64,000 bases of DNA from Niastella sp. (GTDB taxonomy: Bacteria > Bacteroidota > Bacteroidia > Chitinophagales > Chitinophagaceae): contig JADJVM010000010.1 in assembly GCA_016710595.1 (NCBI GenBank), positions 201,595 to 265,594 on the forward strand. The letters run 5' to 3'. A program made the translations under genes and the position numbers. The notes under the pieces were generated by a model. It saw nothing but the letters and a program-made list of their open reading frames with translations. It was not told where the DNA came from and made no database searches. Shown in pieces: positions 37,098 through 46,948 of this stretch; position 1 is the first letter of the stretch; each line of letters starts with the position of its first letter.

Positions 37098-39479
37098 ATG
37101 GCAAACAGGATTATAAAAAAAGTTGCAGTTTTAGGTAGTGGCGTAATGGGTAGCAGAATTGCCTGTCATTTTGCAGGTATTGGGCTTCAAGTGTTATTAT
37201 TAGATATTCAGCCCAAAGATTTGCCTGCTGAAGCAACACATGCACAAAAAAATAAATTGGTAAATGATGCTTTGCAGGCAGCATTAAAATCGAACCCTTC
37301 GCCTGTTTATACCAATGATGTAGTAAAGAGAATTACTACCGGCAATTTTACTGATAATATGAAAGATATTGCATCAGCAGACTGGATTATTGAAGTGGTA
37401 GTAGAAAGGCTCGATATCAAGAAATCTGTTTTTGACGAAGTAGAAAAATATCGCAAACCCGGAACATTGATCACATCAAATACTTCAGGAATACCTATAC
37501 ACATGATGGCAGAGGGGCGAAGCGAAGATTTTAAAAAACATTTTTGTGGTACTCATTTTTTTAATCCACCACGCTACCTGCGTTTATTAGAAATTATCCC
37601 CACACCGGATACTGACCGGGAAGTAACTGATTTCTTATTGCATTATGGCGACCTTTTTTTGGGTAAACAAACCGTGCTGGCAAAAGATACCCCCGCATTT
37701 ATAGCAAACCGCATTGGTGTATTTAGTATGATGGCTATTATGCAAATCATGACCGATATCGGGTTGAGCATTGACGAAGTAGATGCATTAACCGGGCCGA
37801 TCATTGGCAGGCCTAAATCAGCCACCTTTCGCACCGCCGATGTGGTGGGCTTAGATACGCTCATAAAAGTTGCCAGGGGCGTGGCCGATAATTGCCTGGA
37901 AGATGAAGCCAGGGCTTATTTTGAAATACAGGGTTGGCTGGGTGATATGGAAACCCGGAAATGGCTGGGAGATAAAACCGGCCAGGGATTTTTTAAAAAA
38001 ATAAAAGATGCTTCCGGAAAATCCGAGATACAGGTGCTCAATTTACAAACAATGGAATACGAGGCCCGTAAAAAGCCAAAATTTGCAACCGTAGAGACTG
38101 CAAAACCCATTGAAGACCTCTCACAAAGAATAAAAGCATTGGCTGCAGGAACCGATAAAGCGGGTGAATTTTATCGTCTTTTTCATTATGCTTTGTTTTC
38201 TTATATCAGCCTGAGGATTCCCGAAATAAGTGATGAAATATACCGGGTAGATGATGCGATGAAGGCTGGCTTTGGTTGGGAAATTGGCGCTTTTGAAAGT
38301 TGGGATGCATTGGGATTGGTAAAAACTACAGAAGCCATGAAACAGAAAGGCTATCTTGTAGCACCCTGGTTAAATGAAATGCTGGCGAAAGGCTTTACAA
38401 ATTTTTATAAAGTAGAAAATGGAAAGCGTTTGTGTTATGATCCTGCCACCGAAACCTATAAAACCATTCCGGGCGCTGATGCATTTATAGTGATGAAGAA
38501 TTTTTCGGATCAAACCGTTTGGAAAAACAGTGCTTGCCGCACCTATCATTTGGGGGATGAAGTATTGGGCCTGGAATGGTACACAAAAATGGGAAGTATT
38601 GGAGGCGAAGTACTGGAAGGAATTCAACGATCTATAAGTTTAGCTGAAGAAAAATATAAAGGGCTGGTGATTGCCAACGAAGGCGCCAACTTTAGCGCCG
38701 GCGCCAATGTGGGCATGATTTTTATGCTGGCATTAGAACAGGATTATGATGAAATTGATATGGCCATCCGCATGTTTCAAAATACTATGATGCGGGTACG
38801 CTATTCCGCAATACCCGTAGTGGTTGCACCGCATGGGCTTGCATTGGGCGGGGGGTGTGAATTAAGTATGCATGCCGATAAGGTAATTGCTGCAGCAGAA
38901 ACCTATACCGGATTGGTAGAAGTAGGAATAGGCGTGATACCCGGTGGTGGGGGCACAAAAGAATTTGTATTAAGGGCATCTGATGAAGTGCAGCCCGGCG
39001 AACCCGAAACCATAAGTTTACAAAACCGCTTTCTTACAATTGCCACGGCTAAAGTAGCTACCTCTGCTTTTGATGCTTTTGAAATGGGAATTTACCGCAA
39101 GGGTACCGATGAGGTAAGCATCAACCTGAACCGCCGCATTGCCGAAGCTAAACAAGCAGTGATAAATTTATATGAAGATGGCTATGTGATGCCGGTACAG
39201 CGTAAGGATATAAGAGTACTTGGCAGAACCGCATTGGGTGCCATGCATGCAGGTATCAACGGAATGTGGAGGGCGAATTATGCCACAGACCATGATGTGC
39301 TGGTAGCCAAAAAATTAGCTTATGTAATGTGTGGCGGCGACCTTACAGAACAATCCCTGGTAAGTGAGCAATACCTTTTAGATTTAGAAAGAGAAGCATT
39401 CTTAAGCCTTACCGGCGAAAAGAAAAGCCTTGAAAGGATACAGGCTGTTTTAAAAACAGGTAAGCCGTTAAGAAATTAA
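37098..39479 (+). CDS. fused 3-hydroxyacyl-CoA dehydrogenase / enoyl-CoA hydratase
   Basis: A 793-residue bifunctional beta-oxidation enzyme with the dehydrogenase first. The NAD-binding GSGVMGSRIA is at residues ~13-22, THFFNPPRY carries the catalytic His, and 3HCDH C-terminal domains extend to ~430. The hydratase/isomerase domain (~490-700) has an NFSAGANVG oxyanion loop and both catalytic glutamates, in GGGCELS and GLVEVGIGVIPGGGG, so both activities should be intact. Order is opposite to FadB of E. coli, which has hydratase first. No thiolase or acyl-CoA dehydrogenase gene is adjacent. Confidence 0.92.
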   Translation: MANRIIKKVAVLGSGVMGSRIACHFAGIGLQVLLLDIQPKDLPAEATHAQKNKLVNDALQAALKSNPSPVYTNDVVKRITTGNFTDNMKDIASADWIIEVVVERLDIKKSVFDEVEKYRKPGTLITSNTSGIPIHMMAEGRSEDFKKHFCGTHFFNPPRYLRLLEIIPTPDTDREVTDFLLHYGDLFLGKQTVLAKDTPAFIANRIGVFSMMAIMQIMTDIGLSIDEVDALTGPIIGRPKSATFRTADVVGLDTLIKVARGVADNCLEDEARAYFEIQGWLGDMETRKWLGDKTGQGFFKKIKDASGKSEIQVLNLQTMEYEARKKPKFATVETAKPIEDLSQRIKALAAGTDKAGEFYRLFHYALFSYISLRIPEISDEIYRVDDAMKAGFGWEIGAFESWDALGLVKTTEAMKQKGYLVAPWLNEMLAKGFTNFYKVENGKRLCYDPATETYKTIPGADAFIVMKNFSDQTVWKNSACRTYHLGDEVLGLEWYTKMGSIGGEVLEGIQRSISLAEEKYKGLVIANEGANFSAGANVGMIFMLALEQDYDEIDMAIRMFQNTMMRVRYSAIPVVVAPHGLALGGGCELSMHADKVIAAAETYTGLVEVGIGVIPGGGGTKEFVLRASDEVQPGEPETISLQNRFLTIATAKVATSAFDAFEMGIYRKGTDEVSINLNRRIAEAKQAVINLYEDGYVMPVQRKDIRVLGRTALGAMHAGINGMWRANYATDHDVLVAKKLAYVMCGGDLTEQSLVSEQYLLDLEREAFLSLTGEKKSLERIQAVLKTGKPLRN

Positions 39480-39574
39480 AACTACAGTTTTTATTTTATT
39501 CTTTATAACGCCTTACAGTAGGGGGATTTTAGTTGCTTCTATTGATTGCCACACATCCTTTGCGCATCCTTCAT

Positions 39575-39582
39575 TATATTTG
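39575..39582 (+). promoter_or_regulatory. candidate -7 element for the DPP4-like gene
   Basis: TATATTTG fits TAnnTTTG and lies 20 bases before the ATG at 39603. No TTTG at the proper -33 distance was seen; the nearest is only 12 bases upstream. Confidence 0.35.
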
Positions 39583-39602
39583 TTCTAATTAATCGTTTAA
39601 TT

Positions 39603-41750
39603 ATGAACAAAATATTTTTATTGGCCATTGCCTGTATTTTTTCTGCTTTTTGCATAGGCCAGCAAAAAGAATTGAGTATGCAGGATGCCATGTTGAATGC
39701 CCGTACCAAATTGGCGCCTGAAAATTTAAAGCAGCTTCATTTTATTGCCGGCACAGATGATTATATGTACCTGGCAAAAGAAGGCGAACAGGATATTTGG
39801 CGAAAAGGGAATTTTAAAACAAAACAGGAACAACCTTACTTGTCCCTGGGAAACTTGAATTCACGCTTGCGTTCAGCAAGCCTCGATACGTTTACGGCGA
39901 TGCCTGCCATTAAATTTACAAAAGAGGGCTTGCAGCTTACCGTAAAAGGGAATAAATACAACTTAAATAACAACAATACCTCAGTACTTACTGATGATAA
40001 ATCTATTTCAGGATTTCCTGCTTATGAAAGGAGCAATGCCGGGTACAGCGCTTATTTGAAAGATCATAATTTATTTGTGAGCAAAAACGGATCGGCCAAA
40101 CAGGTGACTACTGATGGGTCGGCAGATATTGTATATGCCTCTTCTGTACACCGGGATGAATTTGGTATCAACAAGGGTACATTTTGGAGCCATCAGGGCA
40201 ATGTACTGGCATTTTACCGGATGGATCAAAGCATGGTAACAGATTACCCGATCATAAATTGGGTTCCCATACCGGCACAAAATGAAAATATAAAATATCC
40301 CATGGCCGGCGATAAAAGCCACCATGTTACCGTTGGCGTTTACAATTACGATAATAACAAAACCATTTATCTTAAAACCGGCGAACCTGCCGAACAATAC
40401 CTCACCAATATTGCCTGGAGCCCGGATGATAAATTTATTTTTATTGCCGTTCTGAACCGGGATCAAAACCACATGTGGTTGAAACAATTTGATGCCAGCA
40501 CAGGTGACTTTGTGAAAATTATTTTTGAAGAAACCGATGAAAAATATACAGAGCCATTGCATCCCATGTTATTCTTACCCAACAATCCCAATCATTTTTT
40601 ATGGCAAAGCCGCCGGGATGGCTGGAACCATTTATATGAGTACAATGTAGATGGTACATTTATACGCCAGCTCACAAGCGGGCCCTGGGAAGTAATAGAT
40701 GTAAAACAATTTGATGCAAAAGCGAAATACTTATATTTTATTTCTACAGAAGTTTCACCTATCAATATGAACTTATACCGGGTTAATATGAAAACCGGGG
40801 TTCGTCAACGTATTACGGGTAATGATGGCATGAATACCGTAATGATAAGTGATGATGGAAATTATGTGTTATCATCATCTTCTACCATATACAATCCAAG
40901 AACGATACAACTAATAGAAACCAAATCCGGTAAATCAAAATTGTTATTGCAATCCGCCAACCCATTGCAGGATTATACACTGGGAAAGATTAATTTATTT
41001 ACCATATCATCAAAAAGCGGCGAAGACCTGGTGTGCCGTATGTTTACGCCAGTGGGTTTTGATAGTACCAAACAATATCCTTTAATTGTATATTGGTATG
41101 GTGGCCCGCATGCACAAATTATTAATAACAGTTGGAATGGCGGCGCCGGCGATTATTGGTTTCAATATATGGCAGAGCGGGGATATGTGGTTTTTTCTTT
41201 AGATACCCGTGGAAGTGCAAACAGGGGCAAGGCTTTTGAGCAAACTATTTTTAGGCGGGCAGGCCAAATGCAAATGCAGGACCTTGAAACAGCTTTGCAA
41301 TATTTGGATACAAAACCATACATCAGCAAAAAAAACAGGGGATTATTTGGATGGAGTTACGGTGGGTTTATGACAACCGATTTTGTATTGAACCATCCCG
41401 GGGCTTTTAAAGCTGCCGTGGCAGGCGGGCCTGTTATGAACTGGCGTATGTACGAAGTGATGTATGGTGAAAGATATATGGATACGCCCCAGCAAAACCC
41501 AGAAGGCTACGATGCTACAAACCTGGTAAAACAAGCCGGTAAATTAAAAGATAAATTATTATTGATACATGGTTTACAAGACCCTGTGGTGGTGCAACAA
41601 CATTCGGTTGATTTTGTAAGAGCCTGCGTGGATGCCGGTGTACAGGTAGATTATATGATTTACCCCGGCCACGAACACAATGTATTGGGCAAAGACAGGG
41701 CACATTTATATCAAAAAGTTACTGATTATTTTGAATTGTATCTAAAATAA
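39603..41750 (+). CDS. dipeptidyl peptidase IV-like serine peptidase (S9B)
   Basis: A 715-residue exported prolyl oligopeptidase-family enzyme that removes N-terminal X-Pro dipeptides. The signal peptide ends CIGQ. A beta-propeller (residues ~40-440; NPNHFLWQSRRDGWNHLY) precedes the alpha/beta hydrolase domain with nucleophile Ser585 in GWSYGGF, Asp in HGLQDPVV and His in PGHEHNV. The frame is open from 39546, but Met at 39603 starts the signal peptide. The metzincin gene begins 5 bases after the stop, so the two are probably cotranscribed. Confidence 0.94.
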   Translation: MNKIFLLAIACIFSAFCIGQQKELSMQDAMLNARTKLAPENLKQLHFIAGTDDYMYLAKEGEQDIWRKGNFKTKQEQPYLSLGNLNSRLRSASLDTFTAMPAIKFTKEGLQLTVKGNKYNLNNNNTSVLTDDKSISGFPAYERSNAGYSAYLKDHNLFVSKNGSAKQVTTDGSADIVYASSVHRDEFGINKGTFWSHQGNVLAFYRMDQSMVTDYPIINWVPIPAQNENIKYPMAGDKSHHVTVGVYNYDNNKTIYLKTGEPAEQYLTNIAWSPDDKFIFIAVLNRDQNHMWLKQFDASTGDFVKIIFEETDEKYTEPLHPMLFLPNNPNHFLWQSRRDGWNHLYEYNVDGTFIRQLTSGPWEVIDVKQFDAKAKYLYFISTEVSPINMNLYRVNMKTGVRQRITGNDGMNTVMISDDGNYVLSSSSTIYNPRTIQLIETKSGKSKLLLQSANPLQDYTLGKINLFTISSKSGEDLVCRMFTPVGFDSTKQYPLIVYWYGGPHAQIINNSWNGGAGDYWFQYMAERGYVVFSLDTRGSANRGKAFEQTIFRRAGQMQMQDLETALQYLDTKPYISKKNRGLFGWSYGGFMTTDFVLNHPGAFKAAVAGGPVMNWRMYEVMYGERYMDTPQQNPEGYDATNLVKQAGKLKDKLLLIHGLQDPVVVQQHSVDFVRACVDAGVQVDYMIYPGHEHNVLGKDRAHLYQKVTDYFELYLK

Positions 41751-41755
41751 ACGAG

Positions 41756-42412
41756 ATGGGTATTGCTGAACTTAATAATGAAGAAGGTACCTTAACTGTT
41801 TCAGCCCGCTTATTTTTTTATGGAGATGCGGTATGGCCATCTTTATGTAATACAATTGCAGATGATATTGAGCGGTATTGGAACGAAACAAAAGCAACTG
41901 TGAGCATAAAAGGCCGTACTTATAGAGTGCACTTTAATATGGAAGGCATTTATAAACCTGCGCTTACCCCCGAAGAAATATTTGAAAATACCGATCCACG
42001 GAATAACTATTTCAGGATAGAGGAATATTCTGCAACAGATATTTCATTTGTAGATGGTATAGGTTGTAATACAGGCTATTTTAAATTAGATAACCTGTTG
42101 CATAATTCCACTACAGCAGCTCATGAATTTGGTCATACCATTGGGCTGGATCATCCCGCTGATTTAGATATCCGGGGTACAGGTACACCGGGTATCATGT
42201 ATCCCAGGGGCACGTTGGTAGATCCTTCATTTCAATATAACCCGGAAGTGGCTGCAGGTACGGTAGGGGGCACTTTAAATCCTTTTCTTCGCAAAGTATT
42301 GCAAACAGATTTTGATGATTTAAAATTAAACAAACTCAGGTTCGATGAACAAGGCAGGGCCGTACTGGGAGATTTTTCTTCTCTTTGGCACCCAAAACAC
42401 AACCACCTGTAA
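41756..42412 (+). CDS. metzincin-type zinc metalloprotease without signal peptide
   Basis: A 218-residue protein with the full metzincin motif HEFGHTIGLDH (His123, Glu124, His127, His133) and a Met-turn GIMYP at Met148, as in matrixin (M10)-like peptidases. No signal peptide or pro-domain is seen, so it is either cytoplasmic or exported by an unusual route. Its ATG is 5 bases after the DPP4-like gene. Substrate unknown. Confidence 0.83.
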   Translation: MGIAELNNEEGTLTVSARLFFYGDAVWPSLCNTIADDIERYWNETKATVSIKGRTYRVHFNMEGIYKPALTPEEIFENTDPRNNYFRIEEYSATDISFVDGIGCNTGYFKLDNLLHNSTTAAHEFGHTIGLDHPADLDIRGTGTPGIMYPRGTLVDPSFQYNPEVAAGTVGGTLNPFLRKVLQTDFDDLKLNKLRFDEQGRAVLGDFSSLWHPKHNHL

Positions 42413-42487
42413 TTGTATTTTACTTTTTATCCTTTATTAAGCATTATTTTATTTTTCATACATTATCTTGTTGCTCAAATTTAGTCT

Positions 42488-43381
42488 ATGTCAGTAGTAT
42501 CGCTCCGGCAACTCTCTAAAAATTATGGTAAAATACAAGCATTAAAATCGGTGAGTTTTGATGTACCACAGGGAAGTGTGTATGGCATCCTGGGGCCAAA
42601 TGGAAGTGGCAAAACAACCCTCCTGAGTGTTGTTATGAGTATTTTAAAACCTAATTCCGGAAGCTATACACTTTTTAATGAAGAGCCCACCGATGCACAT
42701 CGCAGGCGAATGGGCACCTTGCTTGAAACGCCCAACTTTTATCATTATTTATCAGCAGTTCAAAATTTAAAAATTTCAGCAGCTATTAAAGATCAGCCGG
42801 GGGCAGATGTTGAGAAAGTTTTAGAAACGGTGAATCTTTTGCAACGAAAAAATTCATCGTTCAGCACCTACTCATTGGGTATGAAACAAAGGTTGGCCAT
42901 TGCAGCCGCATTACTGGGCAACCCCGATGTTTTAATTTTTGATGAACCCACCAATGGCCTGGACCCGGTAGGCATTGCCGAAATCAGGAGCCTGATAAAA
43001 GATCTTGCCCGGCAGGGTAAAACAATCATCATGGCAAGTCATTTATTAGATGAAGTTGAAAAAGTTTGTACGCATGTAGCCATTTTAAAACAAGGAAACC
43101 TGATTGCCTCCGGATCGGTAAACGATATTTTTGTTACACAAGATTGGGTACAGGTAGCATCGGCAGATATGCCGGGATTAAGAGAAATAGCGCATGGTAT
43201 GGCAGGCTTACAGGATATAGCAGAAAATGATGGGCTTTTAGAACTTGGTTTTGCGGCAGGTACATCCAAACTGGCTGATATTAACAGTTATTTTTTTGAA
43301 AATGGAATTGTACTTTCTCACTTACAGCCCAAAAAGAAAAGCCTGGAAAACAAATTTTTTGAACTGACTAACGGAAAATAA
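42488..43381 (+). CDS. ABC transporter ATP-binding protein
   Basis: A 297-residue ABC ATPase of the CcmA/drug-exporter type. Walker A GPNGSGKTT (~34-42), signature YSLGMKQR (~128), Walker B VLIFDEPTNGLDP (~150) and the switch His in ASHLLDE are intact. The extended C-terminus is typical of ABC-2 exporters. The permease gene follows without a gap. Cargo unknown. Confidence 0.93.
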   Translation: MSVVSLRQLSKNYGKIQALKSVSFDVPQGSVYGILGPNGSGKTTLLSVVMSILKPNSGSYTLFNEEPTDAHRRRMGTLLETPNFYHYLSAVQNLKISAAIKDQPGADVEKVLETVNLLQRKNSSFSTYSLGMKQRLAIAAALLGNPDVLIFDEPTNGLDPVGIAEIRSLIKDLARQGKTIIMASHLLDEVEKVCTHVAILKQGNLIASGSVNDIFVTQDWVQVASADMPGLREIAHGMAGLQDIAENDGLLELGFAAGTSKLADINSYFFENGIVLSHLQPKKKSLENKFFELTNGK

Positions 43382-44206
43382 ATGAAAAAACTCCTTGCCA
43401 TAGAATGGCTCAAAATAAAAAATTATAATGCTTTTATAGTCATTAGTCTTTTATTTATCCTCGGCATTTTCCTTGCTAATTACATTGTATATAGTGTAAA
43501 TAAAAACATTGTAAGCGATCTGGGGCAGGCAGGTAAAATGATTGCATTTAAGCCTTATGACTTTGTAAATACCTGGCAAACCACCAGCTATGTTACCGGC
43601 AATATCCTTATCATTCCGGCATTGCTGCTCATTATTCTTATCACCAATGAATTTAGTTTTAGAACAAGCCGGCAAAATATAATTGATGGCTGGAGCCGCA
43701 ATCAATTTATAAATGTAAAACTCATCCAGGCATTTCTGGTTGCATTGGCTTCTACCATACTGGTTATTTTCACAGCCTTTTTATTTGGTTTGTTTTCTGG
43801 TACTGAAACATCTTTTAATCATTTTTCAAGTGTTGGATTTTTCTTTTTAAAAGCATTTACTTATAATTCGTTGGCGGTATTTATTGCTGTATGGATCAGG
43901 AAAACGGGATTTTCAATTGGTCTTTATTTTATTTATATGGGTGCAGAAAATATCATTTCTCAGTTGTTGGATATACTTAGTATAAGATTAAAAAAGGATG
44001 GCGTGGGCGATTTTGGTAACCTGGGCGACCTCCTGCCCATGAATGCCTCTGACGGTTTACTTGCTTTTCCGGACAACCCTGTAAAATCAATGACAAAAAT
44101 GATTTTACCTGCAGAAAATACAAATCTTGTATTTGTTGTTGCACTTGTTTACCTCGCCTTATTTATTTGGGGTAGCAGGATGCTATTTATAAAAAGGAAC
44201 TTGTAA
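43382..44206 (+). CDS. ABC-2-type transporter permease
   Basis: A 274-residue inner-membrane protein with six hydrophobic segments (~18-38, 70-92, 112-140, 150-172, 178-198 and 240-262). The ATG directly follows the stop of the ATPase gene, so the pair forms one exporter. NEFSFRTSRQNIIDGWSR is the usual cytoplasmic coupling region after the second helix. Confidence 0.88.
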   Translation: MKKLLAIEWLKIKNYNAFIVISLLFILGIFLANYIVYSVNKNIVSDLGQAGKMIAFKPYDFVNTWQTTSYVTGNILIIPALLLIILITNEFSFRTSRQNIIDGWSRNQFINVKLIQAFLVALASTILVIFTAFLFGLFSGTETSFNHFSSVGFFFLKAFTYNSLAVFIAVWIRKTGFSIGLYFIYMGAENIISQLLDILSIRLKKDGVGDFGNLGDLLPMNASDGLLAFPDNPVKSMTKMILPAENTNLVFVVALVYLALFIWGSRMLFIKRNL

Positions 44207-44332
44207 AATATAAAATATTCCACATTCTTATAAATTATCATTTTCATTGCAGCCATTTCAAATACTGCTTGTCTTATATATAACTTACACTTGTAAAAGT
44301 TGTAAATTTATATAAATGTATATTTGATAATT

Positions 44333-45844
44333 ATGAAAGTGACCTTTCTGTTTTTTATGCTGATTGCAAATTTTGCATCCACAAGCCAGGAAATTATTTA
44401 CTCTACTCCCCACCGGGAAGATAACGTGGATATTAATTTTGAAATTATTGGTAAAGTATCAGGAAATTTCCTCGTCTTTAAAAATGCAGGAAACCGGAAT
44501 ACCCTGCAGGTATTTAATCAAAATATGGTAGAGCTTAAAAACGACCGTATATCATTTTTAAATGACCGTACCCTAAATGTTGACTTTATTGCTTATCCCG
44601 ATTTTTTTTACATGATTTATCAAACACAAAAAGGTACCACGCTTTCCTGTTATTATGCCCGCTTTAATGGAGCGGGGGAGAGGGTGGACGAACCTGTTTT
44701 ATTAGATACTACCAAAGTGGGTGTATTTTCCGAAAATAAAATTTACAGCATTGCTTTTTCTGAAGATAAAAATTACATATTGATATCAAAAAGCCGGGCC
44801 GATAACAATGAAGTGTTTTATGTAACCAAGCGATTTTCCAGGTCAATGGAATTAATAGATAGTGCCAAACAGATTTTTAGGTACAATCGCAGGCATGATA
44901 CCTATACTGACCTGCAAATTGATAATAAGGGTACAATCATATTTGCAAAAGAAAAAATAAAAGGCGCCAGGGAAATGATCAATGAAGCTTCGTTAATTAC
45001 CCTGCCATTGGGTGCCTCAAACATTATTTTCACCCCGTTAAATTTAAATGAGAAATATATTGATGAACTTAAAATTAAAATTGATAACCTGAACCAAAAT
45101 TATATTTTGAATTCACTTTATTATACCCGTATTTCTGGGAATGTAGAAGGGTTATATACTGCAAGGCTGAATGATGGGTTGAATGAAACAAAAGCAAGCT
45201 TCATCCCATTTCCTGATTCTGTACGAGCCAAGTTTAGCGATGCCCGTTATCGTTCTGCATTTGATGACATGTTCCTGCGGAATATGTTTTTAAAAAAAGA
45301 TGGCAGTTTCCTGGTGATCGGTGAAGATTTCTCCAGCCAAACAAGCGGCTCCAGGTGGGACCGTTGGGATTATATGTATGGTTCACCATATCCTTACGAT
45401 TATTATTGGTACCGCCCGGGTTATTACAATTATTATAGCCCTTACCGCAATTATAGCCGCTATACCAATACACATTATATGTATGATAATATTTTAATCA
45501 TGGATATTGACAGTAGCCTGCTTCCCCGCTGGACGAAACTCATTTTTAAAAACCAGTCAGATGATAATAATGACAGCTATCTTTCTTACAGCACCATCAA
45601 TACGGGTTCAGAGATTTTATTTTTATTTATTGAGAAAGGAAAAAATACGCAAGTGGTAAATTGCCAGGGTTTGTCTCCCGATGGTAGTATTAACCGCTAT
45701 GCTACGCTTAAGAGCCGTGAAAAAGGATTCCAGTTTATGCCCAGGTTGGCCAGGCAAACAGGTTTAAAGGAAATAATTATGCCGGTGGTGTACAGGAGTA
45801 TGATTTCTTTTGCAAAAGTAGATTTCTCGAAACCATCTAATTAG
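44333..45844 (+). CDS. exported protein of unknown function with Tyr-rich insert
   Basis: A 503-residue protein with a signal peptide (residues ~1-18). A TTG three codons upstream is open, but the ATG at 44333 is preferred. The body looks beta-rich and may be a propeller; no catalytic motif was recognised. Residues ~345-385 form a striking low-complexity run of Tyr with Pro, Arg and Asn (YPYDYYWYRPGYYNYYSPY). No functional partner is evident. Confidence 0.7.
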   Translation: MKVTFLFFMLIANFASTSQEIIYSTPHREDNVDINFEIIGKVSGNFLVFKNAGNRNTLQVFNQNMVELKNDRISFLNDRTLNVDFIAYPDFFYMIYQTQKGTTLSCYYARFNGAGERVDEPVLLDTTKVGVFSENKIYSIAFSEDKNYILISKSRADNNEVFYVTKRFSRSMELIDSAKQIFRYNRRHDTYTDLQIDNKGTIIFAKEKIKGAREMINEASLITLPLGASNIIFTPLNLNEKYIDELKIKIDNLNQNYILNSLYYTRISGNVEGLYTARLNDGLNETKASFIPFPDSVRAKFSDARYRSAFDDMFLRNMFLKKDGSFLVIGEDFSSQTSGSRWDRWDYMYGSPYPYDYYWYRPGYYNYYSPYRNYSRYTNTHYMYDNILIMDIDSSLLPRWTKLIFKNQSDDNNDSYLSYSTINTGSEILFLFIEKGKNTQVVNCQGLSPDGSINRYATLKSREKGFQFMPRLARQTGLKEIIMPVVYRSMISFAKVDFSKPSN

Positions 45845-45925
45845 CGGCAGTTTTTTTCATTCATTATTGCAAATAAATAAGCAATTTTGTAATCATTAAT
45901 TTCGTTCGTTAATAAACGTTTAATA

Positions 45926-46912
45926 GTGATAGGTACTTTTAAGGCCAATATTCCATATAATAATTTTTTTCTTTTTATTTATGCGCTTATAATCAGGCTG
46001 CCCTCACTTGTATATCCTACCGTGCCGCATTCTGTAGATGGCGATGGGGTAATTTATACCGCATTATTAAACTGGCTGAAAACCGGGAATGAGGCAGCTA
46101 TATGGTATCCCGTTATTAGCTTACTGCTTGTGTATATACAGGCATTATCCATAAACAGGATTGTAAACAGGCAAAGGCTTTTTACAAAACCACATTATCT
46201 TACTGGGATGAGCTACTTGCTTATTGCAGCACTTTTCCCCGATTGGTATGTATTATCTGCTGCTATGCTGGTAAATACATTAATGATTTGGGTATGGTCA
46301 AAATTAATTGGTTTAGGAAATGATGCACGTCCTAAATCAACTTTATTTAATCTGGGTTTTATTGTGTCTGCAACTACATTTTTTTATAATCCCACATTTG
46401 CTTTTTTTATTTTGATCATTATGGGGCTTAGTATCAGCAGGCCTTTTAAACCGGCAGAATGGGTAATTGTATGTATTGGGGTGGCAACACCATTTTATTT
46501 TTATTTATCCTGGTTATATTTAACCGATAGATGGGCTGCATTTCAATGGCCACGTTTTGGTTTTTACCTAAAACATTTCCAGGATTCTAACTGGGTATAT
46601 TGCGGACTGGCTTTGGCCTTATTTACCACCTGCCTCGGTATTTATTTTGTGCAAAGCAATATGCGCAGGCAAGTAGTACAAACAAGAAAAAGCTGGCATA
46701 TATTATACCTTTATTTAGCAACGGCTCTGCTCATTCCTTTTTTAACTGCTGTTTCAGGTTTCGGTCATTGGATATTGGCAGCCGTACCACTGTCAGTATT
46801 TGTATCTGCAGCCTTTTTTTATCCTGAAAAAAAATTCTTTCCCCAGCTTATACACTGGGCGCTCTTTATAGTAGCGTTGATAACAGGTTTATACAAGAAT
46901 TTCAATTTTTGA
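45926..46912 (+). CDS. polytopic membrane protein (DUF6427-like)
   Basis: A 328-residue inner-membrane protein with about nine hydrophobic segments. The opening MIGTFKANIPYNNFFLFIYALIIRLP matches a Bacteroidota family I recall as DUF6427, found near purine genes and cell-envelope genes. The start is GTG at 45926; no ATG is available nearby. purQ begins 36 bases downstream. Function unknown. Confidence 0.65.
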   Translation: MIGTFKANIPYNNFFLFIYALIIRLPSLVYPTVPHSVDGDGVIYTALLNWLKTGNEAAIWYPVISLLLVYIQALSINRIVNRQRLFTKPHYLTGMSYLLIAALFPDWYVLSAAMLVNTLMIWVWSKLIGLGNDARPKSTLFNLGFIVSATTFFYNPTFAFFILIIMGLSISRPFKPAEWVIVCIGVATPFYFYLSWLYLTDRWAAFQWPRFGFYLKHFQDSNWVYCGLALALFTTCLGIYFVQSNMRRQVVQTRKSWHILYLYLATALLIPFLTAVSGFGHWILAAVPLSVFVSAAFFYPEKKFFPQLIHWALFIVALITGLYKNFNF

Positions 46913-46916
46913 TACC

Positions 46917-46924
46917 TAACTTTG
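46917..46924 (+). promoter_or_regulatory. candidate -7 element for purQ
   Basis: TAACTTTG fits TAnnTTTG and lies 24 bases before the purQ ATG at 46949. No convincing -33 element was found. Confidence 0.4.
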
Positions 46925-46948
46925 CACTGAATTTTTAAATCTTTGCAA

